From the NCBI RefSeq assembly GCF_003254395.2, contig NC_037643.1:10622963-10686962 (forward strand): a DNA stretch of 64,000 nt. Reading direction: 5' to 3'. The notes beneath the pieces were generated by a model. That model was not told the DNA's origin. It worked only from the letters and a program-made list of their open reading frames with translations, and searched no databases. Made by a program: the position numbers and the translations under genes. Source of the stretch: Apis mellifera. Lineage: Eukaryota > Arthropoda > Insecta > Hymenoptera > Apidae. The number at the start of each line of letters is the position of its first letter. Positions within the stretch are counted from its first letter, which is position 1. Shown here one piece after another: positions 10,771-24,087 of this stretch.

Positions 10771-13700
10771 CGATACTTCTCCCCGATTATTTCGACTGGA
10801 AAATATCAATTTCACATCATCCTCTTTAACGATCCACTTTAACATATTCGTACGAGTGTCTTCGTTATCGAGATTGTTTTACACTATCCGTTCGTTAGAG
10901 TAATTAAACCAGAAGCAACAATCTAAACAACGTGTCGCTCGCAAATTGAGCGACCTTCCTCCACACACGCCAAATACGTATACGTGTATAATAACTAGGG
11001 ACAGATTTCATACTGGAGATTCTCTTTATAGTGTCTTCAATCCCAGTACGAATCCAGAATGTCGTTCTCTCAATTCTCTCCCGCGATCCTCTCCTCAATT
11101 TCGAGAAAATAATTTTCTTCGCCCGCCTCTTTACGAAACAGAGCCCCCCATTAATAATTCATACGCCGTTCATAAGTCTCGAGAAGATAATCCGCGTTTA
11201 ACTTGGAAGCCACGATTCAATTTCCATTTCTTATTCATTGTTTCGCGGGATCGCGTTACTTTGTGTGCCGCGAATCACGGAACTCGGTTTATTCCCGGGT
11301 TTTGACGTTTCCTATTTTCCATCTCGAGTCCAGTCCCGCTCTGCTTTCCTAGGCGAGCTCAAGTCGATGGAAAAGACATGGCGAATATCGTTTTATTTGT
11401 TCGATTGTTTACGCGTTTTCGGGATTGAAGCGACTAATTTGAGACGATAAGGAAATTGTAATTGCATTTAGAACTTTATTCTGAAATAATTGTATCGATA
11501 TTCGATGGATTAAAAATCGAAGAGATGTAATGGGATGTTTGACGAAGCACATAAAGAACTGTCAAAAATTGGAGAAAAAAAAAATAAAAAATTTAAAATG
11601 CATATTGACGATACTTGTGTCGTTAATTTTTTATGGAAAAAATTCTCCTTTCATCTTTCGTCGCGTGAAAAGTGTGTTTATTCGAAATTTTTTTTCTCAG
11701 ACAATAGCAATTGCTTTAAACATAATGATGTTCCAAGAAATAACATGATTTCTAAAGAAATAAATAAGAAAATAACGAAACGCGAGTGAGTTTCCATTCA
11801 CAGATTCTAAGATTCAAGCTATTAGATTCAAGTGTTATCGTTTTAATGATAACATTTACAGCTCAGCTGTATCTCTTCCAATTGTACACCGAATCGAAGA
11901 AATACGTTTGACTCGAAAAGACAGGAATGCGAAAGAAGTAAATTTCGTCAATTCGTTATGCTGCTCCGTCGTTGTCGTTTCTATTTCTTCCTCCTTTTGT
12001 CCCCCTCCCCCGTTCATCCCTCGTTTCTTCCCTTTTGTAATCGTACAATTGCTGGTTAAGCAAACGCGAAAATGCACGGGAGTAAATTATGGCCGACGAC
12101 TCGTTGAATTTGAACACGGGAAAACGCAGCAGTTGCGCTTTTTGCTTTTGCTGTGTTCCGCAGCAGACAAACGCGAAATACCTAATGCTAATTTTCGCCT
12201 TCGATTTCGTAGATGCCGGATAAATAGAAGTGAAGAACTTTACGTATCTTTCTGTAATTAAAGATTATTTATGAATTTTATTATGAATTTTGGAGGAGAT
12301 CCTTCTGTACAAAGGATCGTGAAATCCACGTGTTCTTCATGGAGTTCGAAATTGAAATAAAAATTGTTAAATTGAATCTTTATTTGTCTTCTTCTGATTT
12401 GGATAAGTTTGTTATATTCATTTTTTGAAAAATATTCTTTAAATATTTTTTAAAAATTGGCAATGACGTTATACAATCGTTTAATTATTATCGTTTAATC
12501 TTTTGTATTGTAATTGTTTCCAAAAATTCTTGAGAAAAATAGAATTGGCAAAAGTTTATATTAGCATAAAGTGTTAAAACCAAAGATTTTATAATAATTG
12601 AGAAAAAAAATCATCAAGTAAATCTGATGATCAAATATATTTTATATTATATTTTGTATTATGATTTCTTTAAAAAAAAAAAAAAATCGGAATGCAATTA
12701 TAGATATATCATACATGGTTGATACTTTATTGCTAGAACGATGAAAAGAAAATGGCAGGATGAATTTATAGCTTTCTTCGATATTTGATTGCATATATCG
12801 AGCCTGAATTTTAATTAACTCTTTGAGTTAAATGGAAAGAGCAACGAATCTTGATGACACCAATTCCAACGATTGTAACTGTATTTCATTCAGTAATCAC
12901 GTTCCATTTGTACAGATCGATTCAATTAACACAAATTCTGAAATAAACCCTCGCCTTTTGACCCCTCCTAATTGCGGATCGACCAATCGTTAAAATCGCG
13001 CAAATTCACAAAATAAGGTCAGTTGATATACATTAGTTCGGACGTAAGGAGAAGCCCTGTCGTTCCAAATAAACACGCATTCCTTAATTTGTATTAAATT
13101 ACGCGATTGCATGCGACTAATCCGTATGTAATAAAAAACCGTGGAGATAAAGTATTGTGCGGTATTCGAGCAGTCATTAAACGAAATTATCTTTAATGAG
13201 CGGATTTTCAAAGTCCTTTTGTAAATATAAAACATTTATATAGGTTCGTCGACGAATTATAAAAAAAAAAACGCTCGTATTTTTCTTTTAAGCATTAACA
13301 ATTATATCCATCTTATTAATTTACATATCAAAGCCTCAGATCTCATTTATTCGGTAATTTTCCTGATTCTGTAATACTCTTTCCTGAGATATCTACATCT
13401 ATATCAAGCCAAAGTTATTTACTTATACGCAAACTAAAATTTTTATATACCATTAAATAATACCATTAAACAAAGCTTAAATAAAGATTTATCTCATTGT
13501 TTAATAATACTTGCCACGTTTCCATATCTTTTTATAGATTTTTCTTAAATATTTAAATCCTTCAAAAAACATTCCCAATCTATTATAAATTATACATAAT
13601 GTTCGTTCTAACGAAAAAATTAAAAAGAAAACCCACACAAGCGTACCAATATTCTCCAAGAAAGCCACCCCCTAAGCTCTCGAACAAATTTACTCGCAAC

Positions 13701-15550
13701 GATCCAACAATTTAATTTCCATTTACACGAAACTATCCGAGTTAAACCGGTCTCTCGTTCCTTATACGTTCTTATATAACTTCCTATCCCTCTTCAAGGG
13801 GCGACGTTCCAACGGGATATCGAAACAGATTCCTCCAAAGATCGAATCTACGTTCTTCGTTTAAGATTTCAACAGGCGCAACAGGGTTGCGTTAACGAGG
13901 AGAGGAGAAGGGGAGGGAGGCACGAAAAAAGGAAGGAGAAGGAGGTTGGACCCGAGGGAGCGGGTTCTCGGATGAAATTTTCAATTCGAGCTTTAAAGGC
14001 TCGAGGGGGAGGCTCGCATAAATACGCGATGGCGAGGGAAACTTGGGGAGGGAAGGTCGCGCACAAATTCTCTTCTCGTTGTCGCTTTCTCGTAATTACC
14101 GACCAAGCAAAGTTCCCCGTCCTCCGCCCCACCCCCGTCATTTTTCGCGAGCGCACACGAGGAAACGAAATTCCTCGTTTCCTGCGTTATTTTGCGCCCA
14201 AAAATACTCCCGTTCCATCTTCTTGTCGCACGAACTCTCCCCCTTCTCTTTCCACGGCTCTCCTCGAGGGTGCATTAAATTATGTAAGAAATAAACAGCA
14301 CCGAATGCTGGCGACCAACTCTCGAGCCAGCATCTCACAGTATATCCCCGGCGTTACGAAGCGTTTTCCGTGATTAAATTGTGCTCGCTTTTTGGCAGAT
14401 TTTCAAAATTTTGTCTCGTGTTTCGACGTGTTTCGCGCGTGTACGTGCGCGTTCGTTTCAATGATGAATAGATTTTCAGGGTATGGATTGTAATGTGATG
14501 ATTGTAATATTGAATAGACAGGAAGAGATTATTGTGATAATATTAATATAAATATAGTTTGGTTGCATAGATGAATGGTGGGATATTTTTCGATATAAAA
14601 GTTGAAATAGTGTTATAAATGTGTATTAAGTTGTGCAGTTAATGATTCATCTCGTAATGAAATATTTGTATCCAATTTATTTTCAGGTTTAAATGAAATA
14701 ATAAAATGTCTGTTTTACTTGGAAGTTTCTCTCGTAAAAATTATATAACCTAGAAGAGTCGAAGAACGATATAAATTTAACGTTATTATTAAAAATTATA
14801 TTAATAAATATGAAGAAATTTTGTACGATTTAGAAATCAGGATGACTGATTTATAAATATTTAAAATTAATAGATGATCTTGTTGATTTATGAACGAGAA
14901 TGTATACACAAGCGGCATCGACGATATCCGATGTAGGATGAATCAGAAGGCTAGGTACGTTTTTTTCTCTCCTTTTGTCTCGTTGAATTCTTTTAATGGA
15001 ATTGCTTTTGCTCGGATTGGAACCGTCCCGTTAAGCTATTAATCATTGTAATACGGCAGTGAAAAACTAACATATGAAAGATTAATAGGGCACTGTCGGC
15101 TGAGTGTGCTTTTCGTCGAGAATGTTGTAATGCGGAAGGGTTATAAGATGCATGCGGAGGATTCGAGTTAAGGAAGAGTTATTCCCTGCAGTTTGTGCTC
15201 TTTGGGTATTTACTAATAGATGCATTTACTGCTTCGAAGGGATGAATGTTCTTAAACAGATGTTTCTTCTTCCGAAACATTTTTCTTTTCTGTGAAATTA
15301 AATTTTTTAAATTTAGATGAAAAAAGTTGAACGAGCAAGCGTTAATCGTATTTAAATTAATGTACAATTCTTGAAGAAACGTATCAATGATGTACGAGAA
15401 AAACTGATGAAAAAGATGTAAGTTTTATCAAAAGAGTTGAAGGATTTAAATTTAAACTCTGCACTGTTGTCTTTTTGAAGTGGACGGTTCCAAGTACGAA
15501 TGAAAATGTATGCTAAGTAAGTGGGAAAATATGATAAACTTGCAAAAACA
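10771..15550. other. Non-coding DNA with one purine/GC-rich patch
   Basis: No recognised gene. From about 13860 to 14460 the DNA is GC-richer, with a purine-rich plus strand at 13895-13965. Open frames of up to 133 codons (13972-14373) overlap others on both strands there, as expected by chance. Poly(A) and A-rich runs lie near 12672-12686 and 13261-13271. A complex patch lies at about 15040-15180. Confidence 0.6.
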
Positions 15551-15554
15551 GTAG

Positions 15555-15917
15555 ATGGCGGAGACAGAATACACGAATGGCGTGTTACACAATTCAAAGC
15601 TGAATGTTTCTGTTGATTTTTTAAACATTTTTAAACATACGAATCAAATTATACGATTTAAAATCGCGCCTACTAAATCAAATATGAATGAATACCAAAT
15701 AAAGATTACATATTTTTTCCAAAAAAAGAAAGAACCTGATTTATATGGAAACTTCATATTCCATTTATTATTCGATACATTCAATATTCTTAAAATTTTA
15801 TATAAAGAAGAAATAAAAAGAAAACGATTCACAATTTGTCTCGTCCAAAATCCAAAAAAAGAAAAAGAATTTTTAATCAAGATTGATTTAGGTACAAAGC
15901 TTGAAGGAAAAGAATAA
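15555..15917 (+). CDS. Uncertain 120-codon open frame, unrecognised
   Basis: An ATG directly after an in-frame TAG opens a 120-residue frame ending in TAA at 15915-15917; an AATAAA overlaps the stop (15913-15918). The frame is unusual because the DNA is very AT-rich, where stops are frequent. The predicted protein begins MAETEYTNG and becomes rich in Lys, Ile and Phe. It has no signal peptide, clear membrane span or motif I can name, and charged Lys/Glu clusters lie in its last third. I see no homology, no neighbouring gene, and a T at -3 of the start, so the start context is weak. A 78-codon frame overlaps on the other strand. A chance open frame is the most likely explanation; a young orphan gene or a 3' exon is the alternative. 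Confidence 0.15.
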   Translation: MAETEYTNGVLHNSKLNVSVDFLNIFKHTNQIIRFKIAPTKSNMNEYQIKITYFFQKKKEPDLYGNFIFHLLFDTFNILKILYKEEIKRKRFTICLVQNPKKEKEFLIKIDLGTKLEGKE

Positions 15918-17636
15918 ACAAAATTTCCTTCGAGTTCCTACGTAGCCTCAAGAACCACACATAGATCTGCTCAAGTATTAACTCTTAAAAATTCAGTAAG
16001 CTAGTTTTCAAGCGACCATATGGTATCCTTTAAAGTAAATCCGCTTAAAATGCTTCAAACCTTTCGAACTCGTTTCATATACGAGATTCCAAAGACCGCG
16101 TAATGCAAATATTTATTATTAAATCTCTGATACAACGAAGAATGAATTTCAATGGCGATTAAACGAGATTAATCCTACCTGAAGATTGAAACATCGCCAT
16201 TTCTTAGCGGATAGAAATAAAATCACGACAAAAAAGACGACGAATCTCTAACGGAAATTGAAACGTGATTCCGTGATACAGATTTAATCACTGGAAGATC
16301 TATGGATCTATATAAAAAAATAAAAATTCCTAAAACTCTCGCACGACCGAGATAAAGAACAGTGGTTATCGAAATTCGATAGAATTTAATATGTCGGTAA
16401 CGAGCAGGGCAAATTGGAATCTTACTTATTCTCGCAATGTATGTATTCTCGAATAACAAAACTTGTGAAAAACTTGAACTCAATAATCTTAATTTTAATC
16501 GAAAATCTCATTTTACGTATGTATATGCATATATGTACAGTAGCATTAATATTATAATTAGAAAGATAAAAATATAAATTAGAGAGAAGAAAAATCTTAA
16601 GAATTAGAAGAGAAAAATAAAAATATCGTATAGCGTAATTAAATTTTTACAACAAATTTCCAATTATCGTTTTATGTTCATACGAACAATCACTCGTTTG
16701 TAACTCGTTCAGTAATGTACGAATGGCTATTTCGCATTTTTTAAATTTCGCGGGTAATAACTATCACGTTGATAGATATCCGTCGTTCGAACACGCGACC
16801 GATATTGTTGTCGCCGTTTCTCTCGAATATTTGAAAAATATTTAAAATCAATATTTGCAAAAATATTAGAAATTCGTTGAATTTATTTGTTTGATATTCG
16901 AGTTCGAGTAAAACTTGAAGATATCTATTGAATTTCGTTCGGGAAAAAGTTAGATTAAATGTTGAAAATGGATTTTTCTTTTTTCTTTCTCGTCGTGTTT
17001 TTTTTGTCGAATATTTTGAAATATAGATACGATGTAAATAAGAATATAATTTTTTTGTAAATAATTGGAAATAAGAATTTTTTTTTCTCTTAAACATTGC
17101 TCGAATTCAGAATTTTATTTAATTAATTTTATCGAGAAAAGAAATATGAAATATCGAAGAATAAAATCTTAATTGAAAAAATATATATAACTCAAAGAGA
17201 CTGTTACACTTGATTCATATTTTATCATCTGTATTTATCATCATTCTTGCGATTAGAATTAGAAAACGATCGATTCAATAATTGCTCGTTTCTAAAATTA
17301 TTGCCAATTTCTCTTCAGATATATATCATAATATCCTTGCAAAATTATAAACGATATAATGCACGTTTCAGTAACGATAGAAACATAGGACATTTTGCAC
17401 GATGAAAATTAGTTCGTCGAGCAACAGTTAGGAGTATAAAATATATGGCCGTGCATTACAACATCGCAGCGAAACGATTGAATATCGGGTACACCGCGAT
17501 TATTTTCGATCTTCCTTCTCATTTCATTATTTCTCCTTGCTTTTAATTAATAAATTTCTGAATGAATTAATTAATTAACAAGATTTCCATTTTATCACAC
17601 TTTGTGACCATTCGTCATTATCGGAATAATAGAATA

Positions 17637-17701
17637 TTGAGAGAAGAGTAAGGGAGAGAGAAAGAGAGTAAGAGAGAAGGAGAGAGAGAGAGAGAAGGAA
17701 T
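17637..17701. repeat. Purine (GA-rich) tract
   Basis: Almost uninterrupted purine on the plus strand, mostly AG dinucleotides broken by GT steps. It ends in a (GA)n run of about eight units. Confidence 0.85.
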
Positions 17702-19485
17702 AAACGTTGGCGCGAATAAAACTCGTAAAAAAGTGATGATATTTCCTATTTGCATGTCATTGTTTTTATCCATAGTCGATCGAATCTCGCTTTGAATAAG
17801 AATTTATCGCGTACAACCGTTTTTAAAAATCGGTTACAAAATATTGCAGTCGAGCGCAATAATCCGTTGAAATTATTCGTTATCGATCGTAACTCGATAA
17901 TATATATATATCTTTCCCCGATATTTACAAATTAATAAATGTCCAATTAAAAGGCAATAAAAAAAACGATAAGTAAATAGATTTATAATTGTTTACAAAG
18001 TGAAATTGCATGATAATTTAGTATTGAAAAAAGGGGGATGAAAAAAGTTGAAAAGTAGAGCGTAAACAAAAGTGCAATAAAATGTAAACGAAAAATAAAA
18101 ATAAATAACGCGCAAGGAGAAAATGAAACGAAAATCATTTTTCTTTTTTTCAAATTTTCCCCACAGATCCTATCCCATCTCTTACGATCTTTCCACATAA
18201 TTTCGAGGGAATAATATTATAAATTTTTCAATTGAGAATTAAAATCCCGTAAAAATTTTATCCTCGATGCAAAAATTGCATCTTTCGTTCGACAAGCCGG
18301 AAAAAAAAAGGAAACGCGATCGTGCATTTTCAATCTCTGAAATTGAATTATCCATATTATTGCACAATCCTTTAACCCCCAATTACCATTTCGCATCGTT
18401 CCAATCGCTCCCTCCTCCCCAACATTTCCAGCTAAAGATGTATCGCCATTTTCAATTGGATTACGTATACACGGCCCCCTGTACACAGGCGGAGAGAGAG
18501 AGCTCATTCCGATCAAGCGGATAGAGTGCGGCGCCCCATATCTATCCGGTTCAAGCGGACTTTCCTCTTCGTGCACGCGAGGAAGGGTTAGGATCAAGTG
18601 CCATTTCCTCGAGATTTAAACTAATAGCGGGTCAGGCAAGTGTCGTTTTCTCTTTTCAATGGAAACAACGCATACGTTTAAACAACTCGTAAATACGGAA
18701 GCAAAAGAGATGAAAAGTAGTATGAGAATTTTCTTCCTCCACGTCGTTTATTTAATTTAACACAGATCTGCTCACTTTCCTCGTCAATCGAGTCGCTCGA
18801 AGACCCGTGTTCGACACGTTCGACGTTCGAGATCGTCGTTTTCCTGATCGAAAATCTCGTTCCAAAGCCTGGCTCGTCGTTCTCAGCGATAACGGATTGG
18901 AACAAAAGGGGAATCAAACGAGGTTATTCGGGAATTAAAGTTTTCGTACGGGGATGATTAAATGTTTCTTCTATTTGTTCATCCACTTTGAGTCTACGGA
19001 TAAATTGGATATTATTTCAAAGTTTTCTGCGTATATGAAAAATATAATGTAAAAAAGATTTATGCGCCCATTTTCATTTATTAATAACTTTTCCTGGATA
19101 CTTTTCGTCAAGTGTCGCGCATGATGATGTTGGTCAAGTTACTTAACTCAATGAACTGCGCGTAATCAAACTGCGAAGCTCGATTAACGTCGATAATCTG
19201 ACATCCGTTTGATGTCAAGATCTGCTTGATCTATCCTGACTCCATCCGTCAGTATTGTCCCTCTAGAGACTAATGAATCTTAGGATTCGCTATCTCATCA
19301 TACTCGAGCCCTCCACCCTATTCCACAAGAATCCATACGATTCATATTGATCAAGAATTGGATCGAATCCTTTCTTTCTAATCCATGTTCTAATCAAAAA
19401 TCGAAACTGCGCCGGACAGTTTTTAACCGAGATTTATGCGCGTAAATCGAATGAAGTCTTTCGAAAACGGCATGGAGGAGAGATT

Positions 19486-19505
19486 AGAGAGAGAGAGAGA
19501 GAGAG
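19486..19505. repeat. (AG)n microsatellite
   Basis: Alternating purine run of about ten units. Confidence 0.85.
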
Positions 19506-22500
19506 GGAGGAACGACGAGTTCGAACATGTGTACAACCCTTAGCGATGGATCGCGTATATCAGACCGCAAAATCAACTGACACGTTCCGCCATCGCGCCA
19601 TCCATCTAGAATGCAAATCCTATCTTCGCTTCGTATTCGAACGGTGGAAAATGGCCGCTGAAAGCTGGACAAATACAGGAAGTTAAAGACCGAATCGAGC
19701 TACCGATTGGCGGAAATCAAGTGACAAGGGGACCGCGCATCTCGACACTTGGTTCTTTTGGAGCGAAAAACGTCAGCCAGGAATCGAGTCAGGTTAAAAC
19801 TGGATCTCGGTTAATACGCGTGATTTTTGTTTTTCTTCTTTGCCCCTCTTTCTCTCTCTCTCTCGCTATTCTTCCTCTTTCCACTTCTTCTTCTCGTTCC
19901 ATCCGAACTTGTGATCGAACCACTTCCTATATTCGCCATCGATCCATCGATTTTCTTCGGGTCGCGCGACGGAGAGCACGGAGAGTGGAGATTCGATTAA
20001 CATTCGAGGCTCGAAAATAGCCAATGAAAGAGCGATAATTCGATTATCGGCAGAATCCGGAAATTTTCGGACGGGGAACGGGCCCGATAATGAAAAACAA
20101 ATGGAAATTCAGGGGAAAGGGAGATCTATTTTTAAAGATATTTTGCAACGATGTTTCGCGTTAATAAACGGAGTTACCTGAAGATTCTTTGCGGGAAACG
20201 AAGTAAATTTGGCGAATAAAAATAGGAAGATAGACTGACGTATGTAATGTGAGTATGCAATACTTGAGTTTATGGAAGGATTTCGAATCTGGGGGAAAAT
20301 ATAGAAACGAACAGTAAATTAGATCAATTCCAATTCCAGTGAAATTCAATGGAATTTCTCGAACAAAGAATTAGCCAATTCACACGTACAATCTACTTAA
20401 ATCGCCCCACATGGAATGAATAATATTTCATACACGTATAAGTTCAAAAGAATTCACGCATCGATTAAAAGAGCATTAATAACTTGGTAACTTGAGTTCT
20501 TTAGAGACTTTTAGAGTAAAAATTTTCAACAACACCTAGCAGAGAAATATCGAGCATAAAACGATCTCTTTACATGGCAGCTTTTTTGAAATCCGCCCTC
20601 TCGACTTATATCGAATAATTCTCGGCCTTGAAATTGCCCCCTCAAACAAAAGAGATAAATATCTTCAAAAACCTACTCGAATCCGTCCCGGCCAGACGAA
20701 GATAGGAAGCGTTGAGGTTAAAAAAAAAAGAAAAAGAAAAAAGAAATCGTTGGAAAAGTTCGCGCGAAGAAGCTCGGCCAGATAAGCTACGGAAAAGGGA
20801 GAAGGAATGGGGAGAAAGCGTGCATTTAACGTGCTCGTGGAGAGAAGAAACGGAGAGAAAGCTCGGCCGATAATCTTCTCGTTTATATTACTTTACCGGC
20901 GCGCGAACTTCCTCTCAACCCTTTTCGCTCTTGCATCCGCCTCGACGCAGCTTCCAAACGACAATAGTCTCCTAGTTCTTTCATATTCCGTGGACGAAAC
21001 GAACCGCGGGATAGCGAGTGACCACCGGTGCTAATGAAATTTCTCTACCGTGGGTGGAACCGTCGGTCGGCCGTTTTCTTTCGGCAAAAAGTGCTGGCCA
21101 ATCCGCCATCTTGGGGAATGAACACCACACGTGGCTTCTCGAATTTTTTCTTTTTTTCTTTTCTGCGTCGCTGGAAGAACATTTTCAATGCGTTCGAAGG
21201 TGAAACAGAATGAAAATTGGAAATGCATGTTAATCTCTTGCAAATATGTGTTGTAAAATTATAAAAGAGATATATGATCTATAATCTACAAATTTTTTAA
21301 ATATCGACTACTAACAGTTGTTCAGTTGATTGAATGTCTATCTTATTATCAAAAATAGTTTCTTTAGTTTCTTTTATTTATATTCGACGCATAAGAAAAA
21401 GTATATAAGATAACATTCTATAATATGCGTTTTTGAAATTCCATGGAATCAGTTGTGACAGATATGCTGAATTCTAATTAAACGATTAATTAAAGCATTT
21501 TATCGAATTACAATGTCGGTAGATTTATCGTTCTCGAATAAGTGGCGATAAGTCGTGAGAAGGAAAATAGAAAAGGGGTAAGCTAGCGCGGGGGGGAGGC
21601 GAACGATCCATCGATCCATCATATACCGATCGCTCTTGAGACGGGATTAATTTCCATGCCCCGTGTTACGGCCGTTCAACGCTTCTTAGATTCACAATGG
21701 CAGGGCTTCACTTCATAAATTCCGTGCACGCCGCTCTCGGTAGAAGAGTGCCGCTTCTCTCATTTTTCTCTTTCGCTTCTTCCACGACGTCGAGCGTTCG
21801 TGTTTTCATTTTCCTGGATTATCGAGAACTGATCGGATGAGGAAGTTATGAAGGGCACAGGTGTTCGAGATTAGGAAGCTTCTCACTCTCTTCCTCCCTA
21901 TTTTTATCCGCCCAGTTACGCGATATCTTGTCGTCGATCCACGGAAAATCCTCGTGTAATACGGGAAGAAAATTCATCAATTAATTTTATATATTATTAT
22001 TATTGTTTATTAATTTGTAATAAACTATTAATATTGTTCTTCGTCGGTCCGCAAAATATTGTTCGCGATATCATTAATATCATAGCGGAATATTGATAAT
22101 CCGAATTTCATTATCCATTAACCAATTATTACGATGCAAGATAAATATACGTATTTAAACTAAAGCGTATATGAAAATGTTTACGTTTCGGCAAATTACG
22201 TTTTAATGTCTAAAAGTGATTCATTTAACGTTTCATAATGCGTCTTTCTTATGAGATATATAGCAATTTGATACGAGTCGAAAAATATTTCGAATCGAAG
22301 AGATTAATTGCGTTTCTTTGACAATAGATAATAATTAATTAATAAGATTTGTATATCTTCGCATAAAGAAAAATTTCTTTACATTTTTAAAATTTCCATT
22401 ATCATATCTGATATATTCTTTCACGTAAAGAAAAATAATAAACATTAAAAATTAAAAATTTGTTTCGTGATGTCTTCAAACGTTGCCCAGAAAATCTCAG

Positions 22501-23670
22501 AAGAATTAATTTCCCAATTAGTTTGAATAATCTAGTCTCTAATCTACCTTCGTTCACCTCGTTTTAAAACGAGGCGATGCAACGTTTTTATTCAAATTCC
22601 GTCTCTCAAAACCCTAACAATCTGTTTTCATGAAAGCATATTCAATAGCCGTTATAATACGTAGCTTATTTAATTTTTCAATCTCGCGTTTGCATCGCGA
22701 TAGCGACGATTCGACGAGAGTTATCACGCATGAAAGAACGAGGCGGGTTCCTCATCGATCGGTGTGCTTGAAACCACCCCCGCCGATTAAAGACCAAAGA
22801 TTGGCGTTAACCGGCGTAATTAACTCGTCTTAACGAACTTACTATTACTGTGTTTACACGTTAACGCGCCGTGGAAAGGATTATTATTGGCGGAATGCCG
22901 GCTTTGAAACAGGTGGAAAGGAATTGGATAAACGGCTCGCAGGGTTTGCAAAGTCGATCGCGCAACGTGGATTGCTCTCGCGAGGATCGTTATTAAAATC
23001 GAGAGGATTAGTAAGTAAGCAGCTTTTTCTTTTGCAATTTTCCCGATAAGCATCGAACATTTTTATAAAATTTTTATAAAAGTATAAAAGGATCCCGTTC
23101 GATCGAAGATATTTGTTAGATAACGATGTTCAAAATGTTTATGTAATGATAAAGTAAAGATTAATTCTGAAAATATGAATATCATGATTTCGATAGTAAG
23201 AAATTGCTGTAATTTTTTTGAAATGTTTGAACACTTTTGATCCGAATGTAAAATTAAAAATTCGAATTGCGGTTAAGAGAAATTGTAATATTCGAAATTA
23301 AATGTTCATCAAATTTGAATTTTTTAGTTTTCCTTTCCCTTTTGGAATAATCCTTTTAAAAACAAAATTAACATTGTAGAAATAGGATAGGAAAATGTAA
23401 TAACTTGTTGTAAAAGAATCTGTTTTCCGTCTCTCTTCGATATTAAGTCATCTCGAAATTGTCAGAGTATATCCTTCTCCACAGGCAGTAGTATTTTAAA
23501 TTACAATAATTAAAGACTTCAATAACAATGGAATTAATTCAACATTGTATAATTCTGCAAAAGCACAACGAACATCGAACTTTCTTTTCTTTTTTCCGAC
23601 AACTTTTAATTACATTAAGATTCATTCAAACTGGTATCGTAAAAAGAACAACGTAAAATTAAAATCTTCT

Positions 23671-24055
23671 AATTGTAGAAACTCTATTAAACAAATCTAT
23701 CACAAATAAAAATCTCTGTTTTCCACACTTTTTAAATACGAATATTCATAAATTCGAATCCAGTATATACGATTCAAAGAAATCTTCTTCTTCTTCTTCT
23801 TAATTGTAAAAACTCTATTAAACAAATCTATCACAAATAAAAATCTCTGTTTTTCCACACTTTTTAAATACGAATATTCATAAATTTGAATCCAGTATAT
23901 ACGATTCAAAGAAATCTTCTTCTTCTTCTTCTTAATTGTAGAAACTCTATTAAACAAATCTATCACGAATAAAAACCTCTGTTTTCCACACTTTTCGAAT
24001 ATTCATAAATTCGAATCCAGTTTATACGATTCAAAGAAATCTTCTTCTCCTTCTT

Positions 24056-24056
<1 letters not shown>
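23671..24056. repeat. Three-copy ~131-bp tandem repeat
   Basis: Head-to-tail copies lie at 23671-23801, 23802-23933 and about 23934-24056. Each starts AATTGTA(G/A)AAACTC and ends in a CTT-repeat tail. The copies differ by a few substitutions. The third lacks a few bases in its middle and has a shorter CTT tail, so it is the most diverged. A 25-nt poly(A) run follows at once (24056-24080). A minus-strand frame runs across two copies only because the unit lacks stops; it is not evidence of a gene. Confidence 0.93.

Positions 24057-24080
<24 letters not shown>
24056..24080. repeat. Poly(A) tract, 25 nt
   Basis: Uninterrupted A run abutting the three-copy tandem repeat. Confidence 0.9.

Positions 24081-24087
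<7 letters not shown>

Larger units (their letters stand above)
15920..23670. other. Non-coding DNA with several complex patches
   Basis: No recognised exon. A purine tract lies at 17637-17701 and a (GA)n run at 19486-19505. Patches with fewer homopolymers and more GC occur near 19120-19330 (with TGACATC/GATGTCA as an inverted pair at 19199-19217), 20690-21200, 21540-21960 and 22720-23000. They could hold regulatory DNA, but I see no decisive motif. TATA-like words occur (for example 23083-23090) without a convincing initiator. Confidence 0.55.

Noticed and set aside
13972..14373. 133-codon plus-strand frame
   Set aside because: It lies in a GC-rich patch with overlapping frames in other registers and has no recognisable motif.
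23083..23090. TATA box (TATAAAAG)
   Set aside because: No arthropod initiator about 30 bp downstream and no gene follows. AT-rich DNA makes such words common.
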